Assembly (NCBI GenBank): GCA_021770825.1
Contig: JAETQD010000010.1
Location: forward strand, 1-62,226
Direction: 5' to 3'
Origin: Clostridium sp.
GTDB lineage: Bacteria > Bacillota > Clostridia > Lachnospirales > Lachnospiraceae
DNA: 62,226 nucleotides
The notes beneath the pieces are model-generated. The model ran no database searches. It was not told the DNA's origin and worked only from the letters and a program-made list of their open reading frames with translations. The position numbers and the translations under genes are program-made. Within the stretch, counting starts at the first letter, position 1. Each line of letters begins with the position of its first letter. Shown here one piece after another: positions 44,428 through 53,424 of the stretch.

Positions 44428-45543
44428 ATGATTATCACAAAGTTTGAAACCTGGTGGGTGGACCGCGGAAAATGCCTCTTTGACGAAAAGAGACAGGGCG
44501 GCGCAAAAATGGGCTGGGATGTGATTGCTCTTAAGCTTACCACCGATACGGGAATGGAAGGCCTCGCCACCTGCATGGCGGCCAGGAGCGGCGGCGTCAG
44601 TGAAAACTACCTTCATGACAGCATTGCACCTGTGGTGCTGGGGCGTGACCCCCATGAGCACGAGGCTGTCTTTTATGAGCTGTGGAATGTGGACCGCCAC
44701 GAGGCCTTTTTCCCTGTCTTTCTTCCCGGCCCTGTGGACGTGGCTCTCTGGGACATCTGCGCCAAAGCCGCAGGGCTCCCTCTGTACCGCTATCTGGGGG
44801 CATACCGGAAAAGTCTCCCGGTCTATGCCAGCGGAAATTTCCATGGAACCGTAAAAGAATATGTGGACGAGGCTCTGTATTACAAAAGCCTTGGAATACG
44901 GGGCTATAAGGCCCATCCCGGCGGTCCTGTGGAATTTGATATGGACGTTCATCAGGCCCTGCGGGATGCCGTGGGCCCGGATTATATCCTAATGAGTGAC
45001 CCGGTCGGCGAATACACCATGGGAGACGCCATAAAGGTGGGACGCCAGCTGGAACATCTTGGCTACAAATGGTTTGAGGAGCCTTTCCGGGATTTTGAGC
45101 TCTATAAGTACACGGAGCTCTGCCGCGTCCTGGATATTCCCATTGCGGCCACAGAGACCACCCGCGGATGCCACTGGGGCGTTGCACAGGTGATCGCCCA
45201 GAGGGCTGCCGACATTGTAAGAGCGGATGTAAGCTGGAAGGACGGAATCACGGGAACCTTAAAAATCGCCCATATGGCAGACGGCTTCGGCGTGAACTGT
45301 GAAATCCATACCACCACCATGAACTATATGGATCTGGCCAATGTCCATGTAAGCTGCGCCATCCGCAACTGCGAATATTTTGAATATTTCGTTCCTGAGG
45401 ACAATTATCGTCTCCCCATGAAAGGGGACCTGCCAATCCGCAACGGAATCATTACAGTTCCGGAAACCCCCGGCATCGGAGCCGACCTGGACTGGGAGCT
45501 GATTGAAAAAAGCTGCCATTCCTACCGTTGCCAGACATTTTAA
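44428..45543 (+). CDS. Enolase-superfamily acid-sugar dehydratase-like enzyme 2
   Basis: 371 aa, AGAAAGGAGTCATGT before the ATG. Capping domain about 1-125 with RQGGAKMGWDVIALKL. Barrel: K-x-H (RGYKAHPGGPVEF) in place of K-x-K, metal D in LMSDPVGEY, E in FEEPFRDF, E in AATETTRG, and H in CEIHTTTMNY. The K-x-H form is met in sugar-acid dehydratases that differ from the mandelate racemase group. A different substrate or stereochemistry from enzyme 1 is likely. Followed 28 bp later by the SDR gene. Confidence 0.9.
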   Translation: MIITKFETWWVDRGKCLFDEKRQGGAKMGWDVIALKLTTDTGMEGLATCMAARSGGVSENYLHDSIAPVVLGRDPHEHEAVFYELWNVDRHEAFFPVFLPGPVDVALWDICAKAAGLPLYRYLGAYRKSLPVYASGNFHGTVKEYVDEALYYKSLGIRGYKAHPGGPVEFDMDVHQALRDAVGPDYILMSDPVGEYTMGDAIKVGRQLEHLGYKWFEEPFRDFELYKYTELCRVLDIPIAATETTRGCHWGVAQVIAQRAADIVRADVSWKDGITGTLKIAHMADGFGVNCEIHTTTMNYMDLANVHVSCAIRNCEYFEYFVPEDNYRLPMKGDLPIRNGIITVPETPGIGADLDWELIEKSCHSYRCQTF

Positions 45544-45570
45544 AAGAAAACGACCAGGAGGTAATATACT

Positions 45571-46314
45571 ATGAAATTATTAGAAGGCCGTCGCGGCATC
45601 GTCACCGGAGGGAGCAGCGGCATCGGCTATGCCATTGCAAATGTTTTAGGGGAAGCCGGAGCCGCCGTTTATGCAGTCAGCCGCACAGGCGCCGTCAAAG
45701 AAGGACTTAAAGCAAGTCACGAAAATGTCATACACATCCGCGGAAACGTGACGGATTACCAGAGAATGGAGGAAATCATTGAGATGGTCTCGAAAGAAGG
45801 GGCCATTGACTTTCTCATCAATGACGCCGGAATCACGAAAAAATGCCGGGCGGAGGAATTTCCCATGGAGGATTTTGAAAAAATTCTTAAGGTCAATGTA
45901 AGCAGTATCTTCCGGCTCTGCCAGCTCTGCTATCCTCATTTAAAGAAAAGCGCCCACAAAGGACGCATCATCAATATCAGCAGTATGGCGGCTCATCTTG
46001 GCTTCACCGAAGTGGTTCCCTACTGTACCAGCAAGGCCGCCGTCTGTGGACTGACCCGCGGACTTGCCGTGGAATGGGCAAATGATAATCTGTGTGTCAA
46101 CAGCATCGCGCCGGGGTGGTTCCCCAGCGAAATGAATAAGCAGGTAATGACGCCGGAGCGGAAAGCCGCCATCCTGGGCCGGATGCCGGTCCATGCCTTC
46201 GGCGATACGAATGATCTGGGCCACATGGCAGAATATCTGCTGTCTGACCATGCCAGATATATCACCGGACAGGACTTTGCGGTGGATGGCGGCGCACTGG
46301 CCTACGGTTACTAA
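45571..46314 (+). CDS. Short-chain dehydrogenase/reductase
   Basis: 247 aa, ACCAGGAGGTAATATACT before ATG. Cofactor motif TGGSSGIGYAIA, structural motif INDAG, catalytic Ser in ISSMAAHLG and YCTSKAA (Y-x-x-x-K). FabG/gluconate 5-dehydrogenase-like classical SDR, NAD(P)-linked. In this cluster it would oxidise or reduce a keto sugar acid. Ends in a terminator. Confidence 0.92.
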   Translation: MKLLEGRRGIVTGGSSGIGYAIANVLGEAGAAVYAVSRTGAVKEGLKASHENVIHIRGNVTDYQRMEEIIEMVSKEGAIDFLINDAGITKKCRAEEFPMEDFEKILKVNVSSIFRLCQLCYPHLKKSAHKGRIINISSMAAHLGFTEVVPYCTSKAAVCGLTRGLAVEWANDNLCVNSIAPGWFPSEMNKQVMTPERKAAILGRMPVHAFGDTNDLGHMAEYLLSDHARYITGQDFAVDGGALAYGY

Positions 46315-46345
46315 AGCTTCCGCCATGTCCGGCTTTTTCTTTTAA

Positions 46346-46388
46346 ACAGGCGGCCGCCCTTATTTAAGAGCGTGCCGCCTGTCTTTTT
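46346..46388 (+). terminator. Bidirectional terminator between SDR and ABC permease genes
   Basis: ACAGGCGGC (46346-46354) pairs with GCCGCCTGT (46374-46382), followed by CTTTTT on the plus strand. It overlaps the end of the convergent permease gene. Confidence 0.8.
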
Positions 46389-47181
46389 ACCGGTCAAACT
46401 TTTTTTCCATTACTGCAATCCCCTGATATAACAGGGCCGACAGCACACAGAGAATTACAATGGCCATCATAACCAGGTCCAGCTTAAATACCTGCGAACC
46501 ATAAATAATCAGATATCCCAGCCCGGCCTGCGCTGCCAGAAACTCACCGATGATTACTCCCACCAGGCAAAGCCCGATGTTCACCTTCATGTTGCTGATG
46601 ATTAACGGTATGGAGCCGGGCAGCAATACCTTAAACAAAATATCCCGCTTTCCTCCGCCCAGGGAGTAAATCAGCTTGATCTGGTCCGGATCCATGGTCT
46701 TAAAGCCATTGTGGAGCGTCAGAATGGAGCCGAACACAGCCACCGACACGGCAGCCACCACAATGGTCCGCATGTTGCTTCCCAGCCATACGATGAGTAT
46801 GGGCGCCAGGGCCGACTTGGGAAGGCTGTTTAACATCACCAGGTATGGGTCCAGGATTTCCGAGAGACTTTTGCTGGACCACAGGGCCACAGCCCCGAAA
46901 ATCCCGATGCCCGTCACCAGGCCAAAGCTTATGATCGTTTCCAGAATCGTAATCCCTGTGTGTAAAAAAATACTTCCATCGAGCACCATGGAAGAAAAGC
47001 ACTGCATGATGCGGGATGGAGAGCTGAAAATAAAGTCATTGATCAGACCCGTTCCGGCGCTGATTTCCCAGAGTGCCAGAATCAGGACGAGGAGCAGAAT
47101 ACGCGCGCCCGTAACCATACGGCGGCGGCGAAGCTGTTTTGCAACAAACTCCTGCTGGGCCAGGGTTTCATGATTTTTCAT
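46387..47181 (-). CDS. ABC transporter permease, nitrate/sulfonate/taurine type
   Basis: 264 aa, GGAGGTGTCTC before ATG. Six-helix SsuC/TauC/ThiX-like permease with the EAA loop seen as LIYSLGGGKRDILFKVLLPGSIP. ARILLLVLILALWEISAGTG is the first helix. Forms a pair with the ATPase 19 bp upstream. No binding protein gene is adjacent; the NMT1-type lipoprotein at 18.7 kb is the only candidate in this window. Confidence 0.9.
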   Translation of the reverse strand: MKNHETLAQQEFVAKQLRRRRMVTGARILLLVLILALWEISAGTGLINDFIFSSPSRIMQCFSSMVLDGSIFLHTGITILETIISFGLVTGIGIFGAVALWSSKSLSEILDPYLVMLNSLPKSALAPILIVWLGSNMRTIVVAAVSVAVFGSILTLHNGFKTMDPDQIKLIYSLGGGKRDILFKVLLPGSIPLIISNMKVNIGLCLVGVIIGEFLAAQAGLGYLIIYGSQVFKLDLVMMAIVILCVLSALLYQGIAVMEKKFDR

Positions 47182-47199
47182 GAGACACCTCCAAACACT

Positions 47200-47961
47200 C
47201 TAATTCTTCAATATTTTCCACAATTCATTGAAATAAGCAGAAAATTCCGGACAGTTCCTCCGCTTTAAGGGACTCCCAGCTTCATCCGGAAAGTTTATGG
47301 ACATGGTATCTTTGATGCGGCCGGGCCGCCGGGTCAGAATGATGATGCGGTCAGCCACACTGACTGCCTCCGAAAGATCATGGGTGATGAGAATGGCAGT
47401 CTTTTTTCTGCCCCTTATGATGGTGCTGATGTCATCGCCGACCGCCAGCCTGGTCTGATAATCCAGAGCCGAAAAGGGTTCATCCAGCAAAAGAAGGTCC
47501 GGCTCCAGAGCCAGGGTACGGATCAGGGCTGCTCTCTGCCGCATGCCGCCGGAAAGCTCCGAGGGTTTGGCATCGGCAAAGCTTTGGAGGCCATAGGCCG
47601 AAAGGAGCTCTTCCACCTTCTTTTTATGGGATTCATCCAGCTTTTTCTGGATTTCCAGCCCCAGGCAGGCGTTGGAAAAAATCGTTCTCCACTGGAAAAG
47701 ATGATCTTTCTGCAGCATATAGCCAATCCGCATGTCGCCGCTTGACACCTTCTCCCCGTCCAGAAGAATCTGGCCGGAATCCGGCTTTAAAAGGCCGCAG
47801 ATCAGGGAAAGCAGTGTGGATTTTCCGCACCCGGAGGGCCCCACCACGGCAACGAATTCCCCTGCGAAAACCTTAAATGATATATTGGAAAGGGCCTGTG
47901 TCTCCCCCTCCATCGTATGGTAGGAGTAGCATAAATCCTTCACTTCCAGTTTGGGGATCAT
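47200..47961 (-). CDS. ABC transporter ATP-binding protein, nitrate/sulfonate/taurine type
   Basis: 253 aa from ATG 47961 (GAGGTGGTCC). Walker A GPSGCGKST, signature LSGGMRQR, Walker B LLLLDEPFSALD, ITHDLSEAV. SsuB/TauB/ThiZ family. Downstream of the DUF3870 gene by 71 bp, upstream of permease by 18 bp, so perhaps a three-gene unit. Confidence 0.92.
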   Translation of the reverse strand: MIPKLEVKDLCYSYHTMEGETQALSNISFKVFAGEFVAVVGPSGCGKSTLLSLICGLLKPDSGQILLDGEKVSSGDMRIGYMLQKDHLFQWRTIFSNACLGLEIQKKLDESHKKKVEELLSAYGLQSFADAKPSELSGGMRQRAALIRTLALEPDLLLLDEPFSALDYQTRLAVGDDISTIIRGRKKTAILITHDLSEAVSVADRIIILTRRPGRIKDTMSINFPDEAGSPLKRRNCPEFSAYFNELWKILKN

Positions 47962-48032
47962 GGACCACCTCAAAACACTGTTGTTTCTATTTAAGATATG
48001 ACGATTGAGTCTTGGACGTGAACTGTACCGTT

Positions 48033-48356
48033 TTATTTCTGCCCGGTAACCATCAGATACCGGTTATGGGCGTCCTTCATGCATGCAATTAAAGGCTTTT
48101 GGGTCAGGGCAAAGTACCGTTCCCTGATTTCCCGTTCCAGGGCAGGCAGATCTGTTTTCAGGCTTTTTCCGATACACATGGATGCCACAAAGTTTTTCGT
48201 GACTGAGAGAATGGTATTGCATTCCACATCCAGAATGACTCCTGTATCCCTTTCCACCACAAGGCTCACATAAAATTCCCCGTGCAGGTTGTAAATGGCG
48301 TCTTCACGGCTGGGCTTAGCTTGCCCCACCACCAGAATAGTATTTTTCGCGTACAT
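48033..48356 (-). CDS. DUF3870 domain protein
   Basis: 107 aa from ATG 48356 (GAGGAGAAACCC), which gives the normal size of this family. Single compact domain from KNTILVVGQAKPSREDAIYN, through VVERDTGVILDVECNTILS and FVASMCIGKSLKTDL, to YLMVTGQK. Function unknown. It leads the ABC ATPase/permease pair and is divergent from the D-glutamate-cyclase-like gene, which may link the three to one small substrate. Confidence 0.75.
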   Translation of the reverse strand: MYAKNTILVVGQAKPSREDAIYNLHGEFYVSLVVERDTGVILDVECNTILSVTKNFVASMCIGKSLKTDLPALEREIRERYFALTQKPLIACMKDAHNRYLMVTGQK

Positions 48357-48455
48357 GGGTTTCTCCTCTTTTTCTAAAGTAAAACGTTTCTTTTCCTTAT
48401 TATAACAATCCCCGTCCCCCTTTTCCATCCTTTTCTTTTTTGTCATTTCGCCATA

Positions 48456-48630
48456 TTGACAGCCGTCCTTTTTTCCGATATGATGAATCCATAAAAACCA
48501 AACGATTCTTTTATTTATGGGGACTCCTGCCCGGATGCTCCCGCCTTAAATAAGAGCCATGGATCTCAAAGGGGATACGTGGCTCCTTTTTTATACCACT
48601 GTCACAGCCGCGCCCGGCGCGGCCCGGAGG
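48456..48630 (+). promoter_or_regulatory. Promoter and attenuator-like leader of the cyclase gene
   Basis: TTGACA (48456-48461), 17 nt, TATGAT (48479-48484) predicts a start near 48491 and a leader of about 148 nt. The leader holds CCATAAA/TTTATGG (48488-48521 region; its left arm overlaps the expected start), a G/C-rich segment GGGGACTCCTGCCCGGA-TGCTCCCG, the terminator hairpin at 48554, and a strong hairpin CCGCGC-CCG-GCGCGG (48608-48622) beside the GGAGG site. Order and spacing fit a ligand- or RNA-controlled attenuator. No known class was recognised. Confidence 0.5.
48554..48592 (+). terminator. Intrinsic terminator inside leader, before the cyclase gene
   Basis: GAGCCA (48554-48559) pairs with TGGCTC (48580-48585), followed by CTTTTTT. 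It sits upstream of the start codon of its own gene, so it would stop transcription before the coding region unless relieved. Confidence 0.7.
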
Positions 48631-48638
48631 ATACGAAC

Positions 48639-49529
48639 ATGACATTTTACAAGAAGCTGGATACTGTGATGAAACAGGATATGGGCGGCCGCGGCCTTTT
48701 GGAGTGCCTGCCGGACAATCCCATCAAAGAAGCTGCCAGAACCTTAAGACATGCAGACCGGGTGATTCTTCTCACCGGGTTTCCGGTGCGTATGGCCGAT
48801 GGTTCCTGCATCGGGGAAACCGATGGACCATCCGGAACCGCCAATCTGGCCTATGCGCTGACCCGGGTTGGGGCCGATGTTCTGGTGGTCACGGACCAGG
48901 CCTCCTACCACCTCATGGAAGAAGCCCTATTTTACCGCGCTCCCGAGGCAAAGCTTATGCTTCTCCCCAAGTCCGGTTCCGAAGCGGCCATCCGGGAATG
49001 CATCCAGAGCTTCCGTCCCACCCATTTTATCAGCCTGGAGCGACCCGGAAAGGCAAAGGACGGCCATTACCACAACATGCGGGGCGAAATCATCGACGAC
49101 ATGGTGGCCGACACCGCCCTCTTTTTATCAGAATCAAGGAAGTCCGGCGCTGTCACCATCTCCATCGGCGACGGAGGAAATGAGATGGGAATGGGCACCT
49201 ACCGTCCTGCAGTGGAATCCCATGTGCCCTGTGGCTCCTCCATCTGTACCGAGGAAGGGGCTGACATCACCCTGGCCAGCGGCGTTTCCAACTGGTGGGG
49301 CTGGGGCATTGCTGCCCTCCTCTCCTTGCAATCGGGCCAGTGCCTACTTCCCACGGAGCAGCAGGAGCGGGAGCTTTTGCGCCGCGTGGTCCTGGCCGGA
49401 GGTGTGGACGGCTGCACCAAAGAACGCACGGAGACTGTGGACCATCTGTCCCTGCGGGTTCATTTGTCCGTCCTCCGTTCCGTATCCCATCTTCTCATAA
49501 GGGAAATGGACCAACGGCGCCGAACCTAA
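48639..49529 (+). CDS. D-glutamate cyclase-like protein (DUF4392)
   Basis: 296 aa from ATG 48639 (GGAGG, 8 nt). DUF4392/glutamate-cyclase family: LLTGFPVRMADGSCIGETDG, DQASYHLMEEALFY, FISLERPGKAKDGHYHNMRG and SIGDGGNEMGMG are conserved blocks of the domain found at the C-terminus of mammalian DGLUCY, which turns D-glutamate into 5-oxo-D-proline. Cytosolic. The gene is alone on the plus strand with its own leader and bidirectional terminator. Enzyme reaction is by family. Confidence 0.85.
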   Translation: MTFYKKLDTVMKQDMGGRGLLECLPDNPIKEAARTLRHADRVILLTGFPVRMADGSCIGETDGPSGTANLAYALTRVGADVLVVTDQASYHLMEEALFYRAPEAKLMLLPKSGSEAAIRECIQSFRPTHFISLERPGKAKDGHYHNMRGEIIDDMVADTALFLSESRKSGAVTISIGDGGNEMGMGTYRPAVESHVPCGSSICTEEGADITLASGVSNWWGWGIAALLSLQSGQCLLPTEQQERELLRRVVLAGGVDGCTKERTETVDHLSLRVHLSVLRSVSHLLIREMDQRRRT

Positions 49530-49530
49530 A

Positions 49531-49577
49531 ACAACCGGAGTCTTGCCTTTTCTGGCATGATTCCGGTCGTCTTTTTT
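49531..49577. terminator. Bidirectional terminator between cyclase gene and leuD
   Basis: ACAACCGGAGTCTTGCC pairs with GGCATGATTCCGGTCGT (small mismatches), followed by TTTTTT on the plus strand and TTTT on the minus strand. Confidence 0.85.
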
Positions 49578-49586
49578 CCTCTATCC

Positions 49587-50075
49587 TTATTTCTCACCGT
49601 TTATGTAATTTACCAGTCCGCCTGCGGAAATGATTTTCTGCATGAAGGGCGGGAATGCCTGGCCTTTGTAGGACTCATTTTTCGTGCGGTTGTAAATCAT
49701 GCCGCTGTCGAAATCGATCTCCACCTCATCGCCGTCAGAAATGGCTTTGGAGGCCTCGGGGCATTCGATGATCGGAAGGCCGATATTGATGGCATTGCGG
49801 TAGAAAATTCTTGCAAAGGTCTCTGCAATGACACAGCTCACTCCGGCACACTTGATGGCTAAAGGCGCATGCTCTCTGGAGGAGCCGCAGCCGAAGTTCT
49901 TTTCTGCCACGATGATGTCGCCGTCCTTCACCTTATGGATAAACTCCTTATCAATATCTTCCATGCAATGCTTTGCCAGCTCTTCTCCCTTGGTCGCATT
50001 TAAGTAGCGGGCCGGGATGATAACGTCTGTATCCACATTGTCTCCGTATTTAAAAACTCTTCCTTTTGCCTGCAT
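49587..50075 (-). CDS. leuD: 3-isopropylmalate dehydratase small subunit
   Basis: 162 aa, the short (type 2, archaeal-like) swivel domain. [36 protein letters not shown] and [16 protein letters not shown] pattern (here [16 protein letters not shown]). Joins LeuC to isomerise 2- to 3-isopropylmalate in leucine synthesis. 12 bp after leuC. Confidence 0.95.
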   Translation of the reverse strand: MQAKGRVFKYGDNVDTDVIIPARYLNATKGEELAKHCMEDIDKEFIHKVKDGDIIVAEKNFGCGSSREHAPLAIKCAGVSCVIAETFARIFYRNAINIGLPIIECPEASKAISDGDEVEIDFDSGMIYNRTKNESYKGQAFPPFMQKIISAGGLVNYINGEK

Positions 50076-50087
50076 GATGCTTTCCTC

Positions 50088-51353
50088 CTATAAACCAAGT
50101 TCACATGGACATGAAATCTTTCCGGTTACGGCACTGGCGGCTGCAACGGCCGGGCTTGCCAGATAAACCTCGGAATCCACATGTCCCATACGTCCCACAA
50201 AGTTTCGGTTGGTGGTGGAAACACACCGCTCTCCTGCTGCCAGAATTCCCATGTATCCGCCAAGGCAGGGACCGCAGGTGGGAGTGCTGACAACGGCTCC
50301 GGCTTCGATGAAGGTCTCCAGAAGTCCTTCCTTCATGGACTGCAAGTAGATGGCCTGGGTGGCCGGAATTACGATGCAGCGCACGTTTTTCGCCACTTTT
50401 TTGCCCTTCATGATCTCGGCTGCCTGGCGCATGTCCTGAATTCTTCCGTTGGTGCAGGAACCGATCACAACCTGGTCAATGGCAATGTCGCCAAAGGTTC
50501 CCACTTCCTTTGTGTTCTCCGGAAGATGGGGGAAGGAAACTGTGGGCTTTAAGGCAGACAGATCGATGGTATAAACGGCGTCATACTGTGCGTCCTCATC
50601 CGGCTCATATACCTTATAGGGCTTGTTTCCATGGTCCTTGATGTACTGGATGGTCTTTTCGTCTACCGGGAAAATTCCGTTCTTTCCGCCGGCTTCGATG
50701 GCCATGTTGCAGATGGTGAAACGGTCATCCATGGTCAGATGTTCAATTCCGTCTCCCACAAACTCCATGGATTTATATAATGCACCGTCCACGCCGATCA
50801 TGCCGATAATATGAAGAATCACATCCTTACCGCTGATCCATTTGGACGGTTTTCCTGTGAGCACAAATTTCAGTGCGGACGGAACCTTAAACCATGCCTT
50901 TCCTGTTACCATTCCGGCTGCCATATCTGTGCTTCCCACACCTGTGGAGAAAGCACCCAGGGCACCATAGGTACAGGTATGGGAGTCAGCGCCGATCACA
51001 GCGTCTCCGGCTGTCACAAGACCTTTTTCCGGCAGCAGCGCATGCTCGATTCCCATGCTTCCCACGTCAAAATAATTCACGATCTCATTGGCATTAGCAA
51101 AGTCACGGCAGCACTTGCAGTTCTCTGCGGATTTAATATCTTTATTGGGGATAAAATGGTCCATAACCAGAGCGATCTTTTCCTTATCAAAAACGGTCTG
51201 GTCCTTCATTTTTTTCATTTCATTGATAGCCACCGGGGAAGTGATATCATTGCCCAGCACCATATCCAAATTCGCTTCAATCAACTGACCTGCTTCCACC
51301 TTAGGAAGTCCGGCATGGTCAGCTAAAATCTTCTGCGTCATTGTCATTCCCAT
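50088..51353 (-). CDS. leuC: 3-isopropylmalate dehydratase large subunit
   Basis: 421 aa from ATG 51353; a longer frame to 51428 crosses the promoter. [29 protein letters not shown] and [13 protein letters not shown] give the three Cys of the [4Fe-4S] cluster. LeuC type II (HACN-like) group, cytosolic oxygen-sensitive aconitase superfamily. Promoter overlaps a large dyad shared with the divergent LysR gene. leuA and leuB are not in the window. Confidence 0.95.
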   Translation of the reverse strand: MGMTMTQKILADHAGLPKVEAGQLIEANLDMVLGNDITSPVAINEMKKMKDQTVFDKEKIALVMDHFIPNKDIKSAENCKCCRDFANANEIVNYFDVGSMGIEHALLPEKGLVTAGDAVIGADSHTCTYGALGAFSTGVGSTDMAAGMVTGKAWFKVPSALKFVLTGKPSKWISGKDVILHIIGMIGVDGALYKSMEFVGDGIEHLTMDDRFTICNMAIEAGGKNGIFPVDEKTIQYIKDHGNKPYKVYEPDEDAQYDAVYTIDLSALKPTVSFPHLPENTKEVGTFGDIAIDQVVIGSCTNGRIQDMRQAAEIMKGKKVAKNVRCIVIPATQAIYLQSMKEGLLETFIEAGAVVSTPTCGPCLGGYMGILAAGERCVSTTNRNFVGRMGHVDSEVYLASPAVAAASAVTGKISCPCELGL

Positions 51354-51388
51354 TTGAAACTCTCTCCTCTCCTGAATCTTTGTTGATA

Positions 51389-51446
51389 TTGACATTCTAA
51401 CATAAGATTTACTATAATAGAAATACATATTATGAATAATAAGTAT
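51389..51446. promoter_or_regulatory. LysR promoter and candidate operator
   Basis: Plus strand TTGACA (51389-51394), 18 nt, TATAAT (51413-51418) drives the LysR gene. A 24-bp dyad at 51423-51446 (ATACATATTATG-AATAATAAGTAT, 20 of 24 symmetric positions) lies at its +1 side; on the minus strand TTATTC, 17 nt, TATAGT overlaps it as a possible leuC promoter. Consistent with self-repression and control of leuCD. Confidence 0.6.
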
Positions 51447-51463
51447 GAAGGGGAGTTATAAAT

Positions 51464-52369
51464 ATGGAACAGCATCTTTCCCAGTACCGTATCTTCTATG
51501 AGGTGGCCCGCTGCGGAAATATCTCCAGGGCTGCAAAGGAATTATACATCAGCCAGCCTGCTATCAGCAAAGCCATCAGCAAGCTGGAAGAAAATTTAAA
51601 TACCAAATTATTCAACCGGAATTCCCGCGGCGTCCAGCTCACCCGCGAGGGCAGCATCCTGTTTCAGCATATAAGCTCTGCCTTTGAGGCCATCAACCGG
51701 GGAGAGAAAGAATTAAAACGCATCCATGACTTTCACATCGGAAATTTGAAAATCGGAGTCAGCAACACCCTCTGCAAATATGTACTTCTTCCTTATTTAA
51801 AGGGATTTGTGGAAAAATACCCCCATGTGAATATTTCCATTGAGAGCCAGTCCACGATTCATACCCTGGAAATGCTGGAAGCCAGAAAAATTGACATCGG
51901 CCTGGTGGCGGAGCCAAAAACAAGAAAGGGTCTCACCTTTTCTCCTGTTATGGAAATCCGTGACGGCTTTGTCTGTACCCCGTCCTATATGGAAAACCTG
52001 CTGCTTCGGGAAGGCACCAACCCGGATATTTTCCAAACCGGAAACATCATTCTTCTGGACCGCAGCAACATGAGCCGCAAGCATGTGGACTCCTATCTGG
52101 CCGATAACCAGATCGAGGTAAACCAGCTTTTGGAGGTTACCGATATGACTCTCTTAATTGAGTTTGCCAGAATCGGCCTCGGGATCGCCTGCGTCATTGA
52201 AGATTTCATCACAAACGATTTGAATGACGGCACCTTGATCGAAGTTCCCCTGGAGGTTCCCATTCCCAAGCGGGTCATCGGTTTTGCCTACCATCCCCAG
52301 GACGTGTCCGACACCCTGAAAGAATTCCTGGATTTCTGCCGGAAGTTCCGCAGGCCCCATCCCGTTTAA
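51464..52369 (+). CDS. LysR family transcriptional regulator
   Basis: 301 aa. N-terminal HTH (about 1-60) with YEVARCGNISRAAKELYIS and QPAISKAISKLEENLN, then a periplasmic-binding-like domain (about 88-295) with IGNLKIGVSNTLCKYVLLPYL. Divergent from leuCD, so it is the likely activator/repressor of leucine-branch dehydratase. Effector not known. Confidence 0.93.
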   Translation: MEQHLSQYRIFYEVARCGNISRAAKELYISQPAISKAISKLEENLNTKLFNRNSRGVQLTREGSILFQHISSAFEAINRGEKELKRIHDFHIGNLKIGVSNTLCKYVLLPYLKGFVEKYPHVNISIESQSTIHTLEMLEARKIDIGLVAEPKTRKGLTFSPVMEIRDGFVCTPSYMENLLLREGTNPDIFQTGNIILLDRSNMSRKHVDSYLADNQIEVNQLLEVTDMTLLIEFARIGLGIACVIEDFITNDLNDGTLIEVPLEVPIPKRVIGFAYHPQDVSDTLKEFLDFCRKFRRPHPV

Positions 52370-52391
52370 CCTGCTTTACAAAAAGCCTTTT

Positions 52392-53279
52392 TTATTCCTG
52401 CTCCGGCCGCATTCCTGTGGCCTCATAAAACTTTTCCATACTTCCGTATTTGAACACCATCTTAAGCTCACTGCCGATACTGTTTAACAGGGTTTCGTCA
52501 GGAATCTCATCCCGGTGATACCATCCGGCTTCGGAAAGCTCGTCTTCCTGGAGGCGGATGGTGTCGTCGCCGTCCAGCTCCGCAAAAAATCCGATCATTT
52601 CCGTATCGGAGAATGCCCAGGGCTGGCTCTTATAATAGCGGATATTCTTCACCTTAAGTCCCACTTCCTCCATGACCTCCCGGCGCACCGTATCCTCAAA
52701 GGTCTCGCCGATCTCCACAAACCCGGCAATCAGCGCATATCCCCGGTAGGGGTTGTTGCTTACGCGGTATCTGGACAGAATCAGACGGTCTCCGTCGGTG
52801 ATTGCCACAATTACTGCCGGGGAAATCTTCGGATATTCCACCTGGCCGCAGTGGGGGCAGACCAGAGCCCGCTCCACCTTGCTGTTCTCTGTTTCATGGC
52901 CGCAGCGTCCGCAGTATTTCCGACTCTCCTTCCAGCGGTGAAGCTGTGTGGCTGTAATTCCGGCAAAAGCCTGGTATCCCGGCGTCATTTTCCGGAAGGC
53001 AGACGTGGGACAGAACTCATATCCGTTCTCCTCCCCCTGAATCATTTCCGTCACATAATAATAACCGGTTCCATCAATGGAAAACAGATAATAGGCCTTC
53101 ATCTTAAGCCGAACTTTTTCCATGGGGAAGTCCTGAAAACGGGGAATCTCGTAATTGTCCCCCTCCCCCTTTCTGAGGAGCGTCTTATTGCTCTTCATAT
53201 ATAAAACGTAATCTTCGTCCCTGGCCTCCGGCTGCTTGTAGGACAGGTCAAATTTATGGGCTCCAATATCCTGAATCAT
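52392..53279 (-). CDS. nudC: NAD+ diphosphatase / NADH pyrophosphatase (NudC type)
   Basis: 295 aa. Zinc ribbon CGRCG...CPHCG around residues 124-146, a Nudix box GFVEIGETFEDTVRREVMEE, and SQPWAFSDTEMIGFF, the SQPWPFPxS quinary motif of NudC. N-terminal domain as in NudC proteins. Hydrolyses NAD(H) and can remove NAD caps from RNA in well-studied members. Stands alone. Confidence 0.94.
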   Translation of the reverse strand: MIQDIGAHKFDLSYKQPEARDEDYVLYMKSNKTLLRKGEGDNYEIPRFQDFPMEKVRLKMKAYYLFSIDGTGYYYVTEMIQGEENGYEFCPTSAFRKMTPGYQAFAGITATQLHRWKESRKYCGRCGHETENSKVERALVCPHCGQVEYPKISPAVIVAITDGDRLILSRYRVSNNPYRGYALIAGFVEIGETFEDTVRREVMEEVGLKVKNIRYYKSQPWAFSDTEMIGFFAELDGDDTIRLQEDELSEAGWYHRDEIPDETLLNSIGSELKMVFKYGSMEKFYEATGMRPEQE

Positions 53280-53356
53280 GGTATCCTCTCCTTTACTGTC
53301 ATTGTTTCCATCATAAGACAGACCTCAGATTTTGTCAAATCAAACCGTATCTGCTG

Positions 53357-53385
53357 TTGACTAATGTCATATGATGCTATATAAT
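53357..53385 (+). promoter_or_regulatory. Promoter of MATE gene
   Basis: TTGACT (53357-53362), 17 nt, TATAAT (53380-53385), 39 bp before the start codon. Confidence 0.7.
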
Positions 53386-53424
53386 GCCAGTCATGACTAT
53401 TTTTCCTAGAGGAGAGATCACCCT

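Noticed and set aside
48479-48550. Possible fluoride (crcB) riboswitch from GATG...GACTCCTGCC
   Set aside because: The 3' half looks alike, but the GATG part overlaps the -10 box and would not be transcribed, and the pseudoknot partner is missing.
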